This document shows positions 16,360 to 24,579 of a stretch of DNA of 29,139 nt, one piece after another. The notes beneath the pieces are model-generated. The model was not told the DNA's origin, made no database searches, and saw only the letters and a list, made by a program, of their open reading frames with translations. This stretch comes from Phytomonas francai (lineage: Eukaryota > Euglenozoa > Kinetoplastea > Trypanosomatida > Trypanosomatidae): positions 6,386-35,524 of the forward strand of contig MJCC01000032.1 of NCBI GenBank assembly GCA_001766655.1, written 5' to 3'. A program made the position numbers and the translations under genes. How positions within the stretch are numbered: the stretch's first letter is position 1; every line of letters begins with the position of its first letter.

Positions 16360-16632
16360 ATATGAAACCCCTTCAACACACCTCTATAAGGAAACTTTTG
16401 AATACCTCGCTTTAAGACATAGTGAAGATGATTGCTATTATTATTTAAATGAGATGCACTCATCAGCAGCTATTTCCTTAAAGAGGAATCATGTATTACT
16501 TTGTTTGTATAAAATAAAGGGATTTGTTTGACACCCCCTCATATTCCTTCATTTACCCTACCTTTTCATAGCAATTTCTTCTATCAAAGGAAATTATCTT
16601 TTCTTCTTTCACAGTATTGCGCATCCTTAAAG

Positions 16633-17460
16633 ATGTCGCGTAACCTTCCAACTTTTTTGGGGTTGGTAGAGCTCCTGGTGTTTTTAATTTTTGACTTCAT
16701 GTACGCACGCACGTTAAGCATACATAAAAACAACCACCCTGAGCTTGAGGAGTGCGCTCCTCAAGATTCGCCTGATTTAGATACCATTAAAGTCCTCGAC
16801 AGCCTCGCCTCCGATGCTGTCGAGATGTTCAAACATCAACGTCGTCGCCTTACAGGAGATGGCGCGAGTCATTCCTATTCAACGCATGATTACGTGGCTT
16901 TGGATGTCAACAATACTGAAAATTTTCAGCAGGAAGGGCTGCCCACGCCCTCGACGCGCCGCCCTGTGAGCACTCTGCATGCCACCGTTGTGCTTTGCGG
17001 GGTCACGGCTCCGGTCTTGACCCTTCTCATGCTGCTTTTCCCTTCCGCATTTTCGTGGACACTTTTTTCCTTTCCGCAGTGGATTTCGTACCTTTTCGTG
17101 GGCCCTGGTTTAGGAGCTACTGCGCTTTACGTAGTGCGAGTGTTAATGTTATTAGAGCTGGTGGAGGTGTCGAAAACGCAGTGGATCTCTATGATGTGGT
17201 TTCGGCTGGATTTTATGTTTATCATGGGCACGGTGGCGTTGCTTGGAGTGGGGGCTTGGTTAGTGGCAATTTGTATTTTAAGCGTTGCCATTTACTCCGT
17301 GCATCGTTTGATTAAAATGGAAAAGCATTTGAATCAAGTTCAGCGGGATACTCGACTCGTGCGGGAGGAGGTGGATGTCACCAGGGTGCTCAAACCTGGC
17401 ACCGAAGAATCTAAAAAGGCAACAGGAATCAACGATGGATACAGCGCGTTGGCTTCCTAG
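16633..17460 (+). CDS. Multi-pass membrane protein, 275 aa, unrecognised
   Basis: ATG 16633 follows the strong acceptor at 16614; upstream frame is open but lacks ATG. Hydrophobic segments lie near residues 4-24 (FLGLVELLVFLIFDFMYA), 118-140 (VVLCGVTAPVLTLLMLLF), 152-178 (YLFVGPGLGATALYVVRVLMLL) and 196-223 (FIMGTVALLGVGAWLVAICI). Between the first and second is a polar loop of about 85 residues, with RRR and one NNT sequon. The C-terminal about 50 residues are charged and soluble, helical at first (MEKHLNQVQRDTRLVREEVD), and end with GYSALAS, a possible YxxPhi sorting signal. Four segments suggest a tetraspan topology with both ends on the same side, but I recognise no family. Trypanosomatid-specific membrane protein is my inference. 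Confidence 0.75.
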   Translation: MSRNLPTFLGLVELLVFLIFDFMYARTLSIHKNNHPELEECAPQDSPDLDTIKVLDSLASDAVEMFKHQRRRLTGDGASHSYSTHDYVALDVNNTENFQQEGLPTPSTRRPVSTLHATVVLCGVTAPVLTLLMLLFPSAFSWTLFSFPQWISYLFVGPGLGATALYVVRVLMLLELVEVSKTQWISMMWFRLDFMFIMGTVALLGVGAWLVAICILSVAIYSVHRLIKMEKHLNQVQRDTRLVREEVDVTRVLKPGTEESKKATGINDGYSALAS

Positions 17461-18673
17461 GCGTTCTTTTTCGTTGCTATTATATTCCAAGGAAAATAGT
17501 TAACATTGCTTGTGAGATTCTCTATTGTGCTGTGAATGTGTGTTTGAATGATAGAATATCGATAGGTTTTCCTAAAATAATTAATACCCCTCTTATTTTT
17601 GTATAGCAAAGGTGTCAAAACGCAATATTTTCCCTTATAGTGTGCAAGAAGATGGGTAATAATGAGATACTTTTTCTTTGCTGATGCATTATATTTAATA
17701 GCAGATTCATTTTTTTTTCGCCCTTTAATTATTTACTAGAGGGTAATCAGTATTTTAAGAAAAGAAAACAGATCAATTATATTACATATTAGTGCTATAT
17801 TACTTTTCAGCATGAAATTGTGTATAACAGAACGCTCCCTCTTTACCCTTTTCAAATTGAGGCTCCAGGGGAAAGATAATACGAACAATTAAAAGCAGGC
17901 ATGTTGTTTTTATTCGTGGTCTCTCGATCTATTTGGGATTGTTGAGATTAGTGAACAAGAGGTTCTCAGGGTTGCTAGTGCGTCGGTTTGAAAAGGTATC
18001 ACCGAACTACCACGCCTTCTTATGGAAAGTTTATGTCGTATAGAAACTGCGCATTATTGACACGCGTATAGGGAACATTATAAGAAATCAAGGGAGGAGG
18101 ATATCGCAGCCTTCTTGGTGCGCGCAAAAAAAAATAATTGTACAATAGCCGTAAAATCTGTAAGAAATTCAGTGTTAAATGAGCACATCACAGAGTCTGC
18201 GAAGGGGACTTCAGGTGGGGATACCAATGCGTGAAGTAGGTGGGTTATTGTTGTTGTTGTTGTTTTTTGCCGAAATTCTCGGGAAGGACATTTCTTAAAG
18301 GGTTAAATAAAATGACTTTATAAAACAGAGTCTTTGTGTTGCATATGTATTACCGATCTCACATGTGTCCTATGGTTTAGGTCTGTGTGATGGGGGATAT
18401 AGTGATGGGATTACGCCAGCATACCTGCTTTAGATAAGGTGTAGAGCAACAACAAAACGAACGACGAGCGAGGAGCTCCTGTTTCCCACTTTGCTTAAAC
18501 TGTAATTCATGGTGGGTGTGTATTTTAAGGAATAGCCAAATACCCTCCCCTGTGCCATTATATGTATATATACTGTTCTAAGAGGGGTGTTGCGTCTGGC
18601 CTAGCGGCCTCATCGCGTGGTTGTCTGTTTTCTTCCCGCGCACACACACACACACGCCTCCCCCCCCCCCCCC
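17461..18673. other. Long AT-rich region without a recognisable gene
   Basis: About 1.2 kb with no ORF I trust on either strand. It contains poly-T runs, a (TTG)n run near 18249-18263, a short TA-rich run near 18561-18571 and a (CA)n run at 18641-18654 next to a 14-base C run at 18660-18673. I looked for tRNA B-box sequences and saw none convincing. It is probably the 3'UTR of the membrane protein plus the 5' flank of Maf1. Confidence 0.6.
18660..18673. repeat. 14-base C homopolymer
   Basis: Follows a (CA)n run and directly precedes an ATG that I do not take as the Maf1 start. Confidence 0.85.
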
Positions 18674-18699
18674 ATGCGGTGCGCGGTGCTTCTGTTTAT

Positions 18700-18739
18700 C
18701 GGATCGATCCCACTCGTTTTGTTCCTGCTCCTTCTCAAG
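18700..18739 (+). promoter_or_regulatory. Polypyrimidine tract and acceptor for Maf1
   Basis: CCCACTCGTTTTGTTCCTG then CTCCTTCTCAAG, with AG at 18738-18739, 70 bases before the Maf1 ATG at 18809. Confidence 0.6.
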
Positions 18740-18808
18740 GAATACAAACCGCACGACACAACAAGCTCACCCCCGGCGCTTCCCGTCTCTCCCTCTCCGC
18801 GTTTCGCG

Positions 18809-19600
18809 ATGAAGTACATCCCGCTCGCGAGCTTCGAGGCGATCAACTCGATGCTGTACCAGGTGGAGGCCGACGGGTGCCTCATGACGATCCGGCTCGA
18901 GGCCTTCACCTGCCGCCACACGCGCGAGGAGCGCCGGATCGCCGCGGACCTCGCGCAGTACCACACCGACGTCCAGCGCACCCCGCCGCTGTCGCCCGCG
19001 CCGGGGCTGCCGTTCGCGCCGGGCGCGGCCCCCCCGGCGCTCGTCCTCGGGGGGGCCCCGGGGCCGGCGCCCGCGCCCGCCCCCGCCGTCGCCCCGGGCG
19101 ACATCGACGAGCGCCTCGTCTTCTTCGTCGCGGCCCTGAACGCCCTCTACGCGCGCGACGGCTACGACTTCGCCGTGCTGACGGCGCGCGACTTCGTGGC
19201 GCACGACCCCGGCACCGTCCGCGACGCCGTCGCCCGGGACGCCCGCGGCTTCCCCGAGGGCGCCCGCGCGGCGGCCCGCGGGCTCTGGGAGGCCATCCAG
19301 GGCCAGGTCCTCGACCCCGCCCACGGCTGCGAGGTCTACGAGTTCCGCTGCCCCAGCTGCGACCCCCGCGCGGCCACCGCGATCTTCTCCCACCACTACT
19401 TCTTCTACAACAAGGCGCGCAAGGTGCTGGTGGTGATGGTGCACTACGCGGAGGGCGCGCGGTACGACGCCGACGACGAGGCCTCGCCGGTCGAGGAGGA
19501 CTGGGCCGGCCTCGGGGACGGGGCTGACGAACGATGCCCGAGCGACCCCGACTTCGACGAGGACGGCGGCGGGAAAAGACAGTGCTCGTACGGATACTAA
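18809..19600 (+). CDS. MAF1: Maf1, repressor of RNA polymerase III
   Basis: From ATG 18809 the protein is 263 aa. Box A: MKYIPLASFEAINSMLYQ and RLEAFTCRHTREE near residues 1-42 match the conserved Maf1 N-terminus. A Pro/Ala/Gly-rich linker spans about 58-102, where other Maf1 proteins also carry a variable linker. Box B/C: YDFAVLTARDFVAHDP, LWEAIQ, CEVYEF and HHYFFYNKARKVLVVM (about 196-211) match the globular core. The C-terminus is acidic. Maf1 binds Pol III when nutrients are scarce and blocks tRNA and 5S rRNA synthesis; in trypanosomes it also affects other Pol III and Pol I transcripts. Start choice matters: an in-frame ATG at 18674 would add 45 residues with a hydrophobic segment, but that stretch coincides with the polypyrimidine tract. 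Extremely GC-rich third positions. Confidence 0.88.
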   Translation: MKYIPLASFEAINSMLYQVEADGCLMTIRLEAFTCRHTREERRIAADLAQYHTDVQRTPPLSPAPGLPFAPGAAPPALVLGGAPGPAPAPAPAVAPGDIDERLVFFVAALNALYARDGYDFAVLTARDFVAHDPGTVRDAVARDARGFPEGARAAARGLWEAIQGQVLDPAHGCEVYEFRCPSCDPRAATAIFSHHYFFYNKARKVLVVMVHYAEGARYDADDEASPVEEDWAGLGDGADERCPSDPDFDEDGGGKRQCSYGY

Positions 19601-19871
19601 ACACACTCCCAACAAAGGAACCTGCAGAGCGTTGCGAACCTGGCCAAGAGAGCCATTCAAATGAAAAAGACGAGGTGGATGGCATGGAGGGAGGGGAGAA
19701 GGTCCATTGGCAGAGTTGGGATTCTAGCTTAGGCGATGTTGGGCTGGGAAATAGAGTGATTAGCTATGCTCTCGTAGGGGTCGTTGAGGGCAGAAGGTGT
19801 CACCTCCTGCACTCTGGTACTGATTTTTTTTTTTGCGCTTGCTACTGCTGCTCTCTATCAGATATAGACAT

Positions 19872-19891
19872 TATATATATATATATATATA
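19872..19891. repeat. (TA)n microsatellite
   Basis: Ten TA units downstream of Maf1. Confidence 0.85.
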
Positions 19892-20298
19892 CATATATTC
19901 ATGTGGGTTGCCTTTCACTTCCGTCAACCCTTCTGCCCGTTTGTCATGGATGAGCTGTATTAGCTATTTTTTCTTGTTTTTTGAGGGTGTATTTTGTGGC
20001 TTTGACTACGATGAGCATGCCCCTTCGTAGCCGTGCGAAAGAAATCTGGTATGCCAACAATTTTGATAATCGCAATCTGAGAAGGCTCGCTCAAGCGAAT
20101 GCACGCTGAAGGAACTTTACTGCTTTCAATGGATGAGCCCAGCAGCGTAATCTGAACCCTCTGTATAGTGCGGCGAACCATGAAAAAGAAAAAAAATGGA
20201 TGAATTAAGGCTGCAGGTCGTTATGAGAAAGGAAAGTGAGATTTATAGAGAAAAAAGTCTTGCTGAAAAACTTTATCAGGTAATTATATATATATATA

Positions 20299-20326
20299 TG
20301 TATGCACACATGGATGTGTGCATACA
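20299..20326. other. Perfect 11-bp hairpin next to a (TA)n run
   Basis: Arms TGTATGCACAC (20299-20309) and GTGTGCATACA (20316-20326) are exact reverse complements around the loop ATGGAT. The left arm abuts seven TA units. Confidence 0.8.
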
Positions 20327-21177
20327 CCGAGGAGATCTTCTTTTATTATTTCCCCCCCTTTAAACAGTATCTTTGCTAACTAGAATGATGCAAAGGATAC
20401 ATTTTAGAAAGGGGTAGCGCAATAAAAACGACGGGCTGAAAAAATACTACAGAGTTCAGCATTATGTGGGTGCTCAAAGAAACAATGGGGATTTTTTCAT
20501 TACACTAAATTCAGATGAAAACTAAATATTTTCGATATAAAAATACATCATGCTAGTGGAATTCAGAAAATTATGTAATAAATTTTGAGAATCTTCTTTC
20601 GTTAGTATCATGGTCGCTTACTTTTACGCTTGTTCATATACTTCCAACTTAAGCTCTCTATCTCTCTGTTGAAACGCTTCTATAACCTCAACCGTAGTGA
20701 ACGCAAAAGTGTAAATGAAATTACCCCATTTTTTTCCCTTTTTTCCTCTTTAGATTTTCATATATAATTCATTCCACGTTGCCTTTGAAGTCATTTCATC
20801 TCTTTTTTTATGTTTGTTTTCACTATTGTTGATATTGATTTTCCTCATTTTTATTATTTTATCTGTGTAACATTACTCTATTATCAAATAGTTTATATGG
20901 ATTGTGGTGGGAAGACTGATGAAATCCATTTTCCTTTACTAAGAAAGAGGAGAGGAGCACTTTTTGTAGAGGTTGCCACAGAATAGTGCATATACACCTA
21001 CAGATGAAAAATTTAATGTATCTTTCTTTTCTTTTAATGTACGCCAAGCAAGGCGAATTACGCTACAGACAAGGAATGATACGAGCAGCTATATTGGATC
21101 GTTCCAACTGTTTATCCTATTTTGAATTTTTTAGAACGGTTTATCAGCTACTTCCTGGTGCGTTTTGACGTTGTTGG

Positions 21178-21333
21178 ATGGGAATCATTGTTCTTATAAT
21201 TCTATGCCCTGGTATTATGCTATGGATTCTCCTCGTCTACACAAAACAAGGCTTACTTTTTGGATTTATAAAAAAAAAGAATAGGGCGACGAAATATTTT
21301 GATTCAAGACTATCTTACAAGAATATATTTTGA
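21178..21333 (+). CDS. Possible 51-aa single-pass membrane peptide (doubtful)
   Basis: ATG 21178 opens a short frame whose residues about 2-21 are strongly hydrophobic (MGIIVLIILCPGIMLWILLV), followed by FIKKKNRATKYF, a basic stop-transfer pattern. It ends five bases before ATG 21339. The hydrophobic part is coded by a T-rich, pyrimidine-like stretch that could instead be the splice tract of the next gene, so this may be chance. Confidence 0.2.
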   Translation: MGIIVLIILCPGIMLWILLVYTKQGLLFGFIKKKNRATKYFDSRLSYKNIF

Positions 21334-21338
21334 CGAAA

Positions 21339-21575
21339 ATGTTGAAAACACAAATTAACCTTTCTGGTTTGAAGTGCAAACTCCTTTTTGACCAGCGCGA
21401 TACTGTAGCTGAGTTGATCAAGATTAGCTCCTGTGCTGATATTGAAATCCTGCCGCACATTCCGTCTGTGACAATCAGCGCAGAAAATGGCATGTGCTTA
21501 GTAGCAGCAGAAATAGAATTAAACAATATTGTTACCTATCTAATCAAGCACGGTGTGTTACCTTTACAAATTTGA
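21339..21575 (+). CDS. Hypothetical protein, 78 aa, possibly the first part of an interrupted gene
   Basis: ATG 21339 opens a frame of ordinary mixed composition: MLKTQINLSGLKCKLLFDQR, then a DTVAELIKIS helix-like stretch, SVTISAENGMC, and a LNNIVTYLIKHGVLPLQI helix. It looks like a small alpha/beta domain; I do not recognise it. It stops at TGA 21573-21575, but the same frame stays open for 75 further codons with protein-like content, which raises the possibility that the real gene is longer. No signal peptide or membrane segment. Confidence 0.45.
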   Translation: MLKTQINLSGLKCKLLFDQRDTVAELIKISSCADIEILPHIPSVTISAENGMCLVAAEIELNNIVTYLIKHGVLPLQI

Positions 21576-21985
21576 ACACCTGTTTTAACGGCCGTTGAAG
21601 CATATGTTCGTGTGAGTCAGACGATTCGTGGTCGGGATGGTGTCATCACAAATCGTTTTGGTGGTTATGAATCTATTAATCATGTCGAAGGAACTTTTAT
21701 GCCTTATCAAGGCCATGCCCCTTCTTCGATGAGTATTATCCAGCACCATCCGAATCACTACGCGAGCGCATGCCGGATATCATGCCACGGAAGGTGGTAA
21801 GTTCCCCGTCATCCACCGATGTCATTGTTCCCATGCCGCCAGATCTGAAAAAGCTATTCGGCAGCCCACAGACATCTTTTCCTCCTCCTCCCATGATAGA
21901 ATCCCAAACTAAAAACCGCGAATGCTCTGCCCATCTAGAGCAAAACATGTCAACTGAAAGGGAGGAAGCGCTGGACCTATTATAA
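21576..21985 (+). pseudogene. Open continuation of the 21339 gene in two frames (frameshift or decay)
   Basis: After the TGA the same frame runs to 21797 (TAA 21798-21800) and encodes segments such as TAVEAYVRVSQTIRGRDG and NRFGGYESINHVEGTF. Around 21715-21730 the protein-like signal moves to the -1 frame, open 21680-21985, which encodes FDEYYPAPSESLRERMPDIM, a Pro/Ser-rich linker with PDLKKLFGSP, and a charged end TEREEALDLL. The first ATG in that frame is 21770. One in-frame stop plus one shift would explain the locus as a pseudogene, a sequencing error, or two unrelated small genes. I do not assign a function. Confidence 0.35.
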
Positions 21986-22826
21986 AATAGAAACATCTGT
22001 GATGTACTTCTGAAACAACATATAATAATGGGAGAAAGAGAAGAAGAACAAAAGGGGAAAATGCTTTGCCACATTCTGTACGGTATCCACCCAGGCTATA
22101 ATTTGGGAATAGAAAAACCCCCCTTATTGAATTGCTTGTTATAACTCAGCTTATGTGTTATCATAGCCAATTAATGAAATTAATTACGAAGAGAAATGTG
22201 AACATATGCACCTGCAAGTATATTTCTTATGAGGTTATGTTCTGAAATTCGTGGATTTTATCCAAATATTTAAGTGTCCAAACTATTAAAGATATGTATC
22301 ATACCTATAGCTCCTTTTCACTTTTTAAGAATGCTTACGAGTCTGAGTATAATGTGACTTTTTTATTATTGAAAATGTAGATAAAAGTATAAGTAGCATC
22401 CTTCCATGTCATTTCTAGAAGAAACCATGTCAACAAAAAGGTTGCAATGTGCATAAGCGCGCATTTTTTTCACTATAACAAACTCCTAGTTTTGAACTAA
22501 AAGGGAATCAAAATCCCTTTTCAGATTGAAATTCGTCTTCTTTCCTGGCCTTGGTAAATTTGATTAAAACATATGATGAATTATAAATAAAAAGATCAAC
22601 TTGATAATGTCTGTATACCTGAAAACAGGTAAACCTCCCTACATTATCTTACTTATTCTGAATCATATCGTGTTTCTTTTTTCCCCTTATATTGGTCGAT
22701 TGAAGGGTGGAAATAAAAGGAAAATTCACTTAAATAAAATACTTATCTATAGTTTAACGCTGAGTGATAATTCGAAGGCGCTTACATACACGTGTGTTTG
22801 TGTGTGAACTTTATTATACTAGTAAT
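21986..22826. other. AT-rich region without a gene
   Basis: About 840 bases with no ATG-started ORF of note. A T/C-rich tract at about 22670-22690 and AG at 22704-22705 could serve the gene at 22827. Confidence 0.5.
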
Positions 22827-23102
22827 ATGGAGCTCCCCGTGCAGTATCATAATGCACCTATTCAGCTGAGGTGCACAACCTCCTCAAGCGCGGCACATCT
22901 TCCCCCATATTGCCTTTGTCTCGCGGAGGGTTCTGCGCAGATTTTAATAGCGCCAGTTGAATGGAAAGTTGATGAATCGACCCCCCCTTCGACTGGTGTA
23001 GAGTTTGTTAAAAGGGCGGAGGAGAGTGTGACGTTGAATGCAGAAGCCAAAAAGCTGGACGAAGATTTAGATGAGGAAGCTCTTGAGTTTTTCGCGGAGT
23101 AG
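22827..23102 (+). CDS. Hypothetical small protein, 91 aa, acidic C-terminus
   Basis: ATG 22827 is the first in frame after the likely acceptor at 22705. Residues 1-50 look beta-rich with hydrophobic stretches and four Cys (RCTT, PPYCLCLAEG, AQILIAPVEW is the clearest strand). The last about 35 residues are acidic and probably helical, including EAKKLDEDLDEEALEFFAE. A strand-rich half with an acidic helical tail suggests a small adaptor or complex subunit, but no family is recognised. Composition is more coding-like than the flanks. Confidence 0.58.
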   Translation: MELPVQYHNAPIQLRCTTSSSAAHLPPYCLCLAEGSAQILIAPVEWKVDESTPPSTGVEFVKRAEESVTLNAEAKKLDEDLDEEALEFFAE

Positions 23103-23494
23103 CCCAGGCGGCTATGCTGTGAAATGTTGGGGAGGAAAGAACTAGCCGTTCTTCACATGGAAAGTGCACAACTGTTTGTAGTGGGTGAGTGCAATACTCT
23201 TGTAAAATGCTTTATTAACACAAACTCACAATAAGTTGTTGTGGCGTGTACAATATATATACGTGTGTATATAATAAATACGCTTATCATACTGCATTCT
23301 CAAACGGTCTAATGCCATGCAAACATTCAACAAATGTTTACACCTACACCTACTCACCCCCCCACCCCTGTGACGGATTTGAAGCACTAAGAGTTTTAGA
23401 AAGGATACTAAAGCACACGAAGAAGCATAAGCATCATCATAAACTTGTCACATTCACTAAAATCCGATAGTAACACCCCCTCCCCCGTCTCAGC
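23103..23494 (+). promoter_or_regulatory. Intergenic region with two candidate acceptors for the RRM gene
   Basis: A C-rich tract at about 23355-23369 precedes AG 23383-23384, and a second tract (CACCCCCTCCCCCGTCT) ends in CAG with AG 23492-23493, directly before the ATG at 23495. No other gene is seen. Confidence 0.5.
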
Positions 23495-24037
23495 ATGTAT
23501 ACGAAGCCGTCCAAGCTGGCCCTGCAGAAGTCCAGGGCCCGGCTCTTTGTAGGGCAGCTGGAGCCCTACGTCATGGAGGACGACCTCTTCCCAGTCTTCA
23601 GCTGTTACGGCCACGTCCTCCACATCAACGTCGTGCGCCACTCCACCACGGTCACACCCCACGAGGAACGGCGCATCCCAACCGCCTTTGTGTGGTACGC
23701 CACGACCGCTGAGGCCGACGCGGCGATCGCCGCCCTGCACAACAACTTTTCCTTCTCCCTTTTAGACGAGGAGGAGAGTAAGCGGCGGTATATTCAGGTG
23801 AGCTACGCGGATAAGACGCCGGAGTGCACGAACTTTGGGGTATGGCAGAAACACCACGCTGAGGCCTCGCGGCGAACAGCCGCCCACAGGGAGGCGGTAG
23901 CGACGAATACGATAGCAAATGTCTCCCCCATTTCCTCGCAGAAAACGGTCGTATCACTAGCAGAATTAGGAGAGGGTCTTCGAACAAACACCACTGAAAA
24001 CGACGGGAATATAAAGGAAGTGCTTTTCTCACATTGA
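23495..24037 (+). CDS. RRM-type RNA-binding protein, 180 aa
   Basis: A single RNA recognition motif spans about residues 15-106. RNP2 is LFVGQL at 17-22, and RNP1 is the degenerate IPTAFVWY at 61-68, where the aromatic residues Phe65 and Tyr68 sit in the usual positions. Helix 1 follows as YVMEDDLFPVFSCYGHVLHI; helix 2 is ADAAIAALHN; the last strand is RRYIQVSYAD. The C-terminal about 70 residues are low complexity and likely disordered. Small single-RRM proteins are abundant in trypanosomatids, where they bind mRNA 3'UTRs and set transcript stability, because transcription is polycistronic. That role is inference for this member. The final TGA at 24035-24037 is a normal stop. Confidence 0.85.
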   Translation: MYTKPSKLALQKSRARLFVGQLEPYVMEDDLFPVFSCYGHVLHINVVRHSTTVTPHEERRIPTAFVWYATTAEADAAIAALHNNFSFSLLDEEESKRRYIQVSYADKTPECTNFGVWQKHHAEASRRTAAHREAVATNTIANVSPISSQKTVVSLAELGEGLRTNTTENDGNIKEVLFSH

Positions 24038-24579
24038 AAACCCCCACTGAGAGATTGTTTTGATTTTTGTAACTTCCACAAGATGAGAATGCTAAGCATT
24101 CCAAAGTAATTCACTTCTCCTCAAGGGTTCTATTTTGTAACTATTTTGTTCTTATTATGGTTGCCGTGACCGTAAAACTATGACGTAACAAACCTGCTCT
24201 TTAAATTTTATGGTTTATCTAGCTTTACTCAGATAGAAAGTTAAGCACTTCTTGAAGAGCGTCTCCGATCCCCTTCAACAACATCTTCATCGTTGGGTAG
24301 CGGTAAAGGTGAATGAAGGTGGTTTCTGTTATAGACATCTTAACCTCCCTGTGCATATTTGAAATACCCTCCTCCTATGTGCACAACACTACCTTTCCAC
24401 CATCAAATCTTGCCTTAGTAAATTTTATAGAAAAACTCTAATCATCGGCGTTGAAGAAGCGCTGTATAGAGCATAGAACGTTGACCTAAAAAAAAAAGTG
24501 AAACAGGAATCCCCCTCATAATACCATATAATAGCTTACCGTTAACCCAAAAAGCGTTTCTTTCGTTTTCAGGATTCTA
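24038..24579 (+). promoter_or_regulatory. Intergenic region with strong acceptor at 24571-24572
   Basis: AT-rich 540 bases without a gene. It ends with GCGTTTCTTTCGTTTTCAG, a textbook tract and AG, eight bases before ATG 24580. Confidence 0.7.

Larger units (their letters stand above)
15714..16632 (+). promoter_or_regulatory. AT-rich intergenic region with microsatellites, two hairpins and acceptor at 16613-16614
   Basis: It holds a (TG)n run at 15879-15896, perfect hairpins at 15903-15929 and 16229-16255, an (AT)n run at 16335-16359, and near the end a T/C tract (about 16598-16610) leading to TTTCACAG with AG at 16613-16614, 19 bases before ATG 16633. Short frames here start without ATG or follow the pyrimidine tracts, so I do not call a gene. 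Confidence 0.6.
19601..21338. other. Long AT-rich region, no confident gene
   Basis: About 1.7 kb. It has (AT)n at 19872-19891, a (TA)n run at 20285-20299 leading into a perfect hairpin at 20299-20326, and many T-rich tracts. Small open frames at 21004-21168 and 21178-21333 lie in the same frame, separated by a TGA; see the separate entry. No tRNA-like structure was recognised. Confidence 0.55.

Noticed and set aside
18562..19953. Overlapping + strand frames around Maf1
   Set aside because: Arg/Pro/Ala-rich shadows; only the frame from 18809 has Maf1 homology. The frame continuing past 19600 encodes low-complexity sequence and an AT run.
21573..21575. TGA read as tryptophan (recoding or a mitochondrial insert)
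   Set aside because: TGA ends other genes here (3907, 12822, 24037) and tryptophan is coded by TGG throughout, so a nuclear standard code is more likely. The downstream sequence does not look like a maxicircle gene.
22601..22807. 68-residue hydrophobic frame upstream of the 22827 gene
   Set aside because: TTG start and T-rich DNA overlapping the likely acceptor tract.
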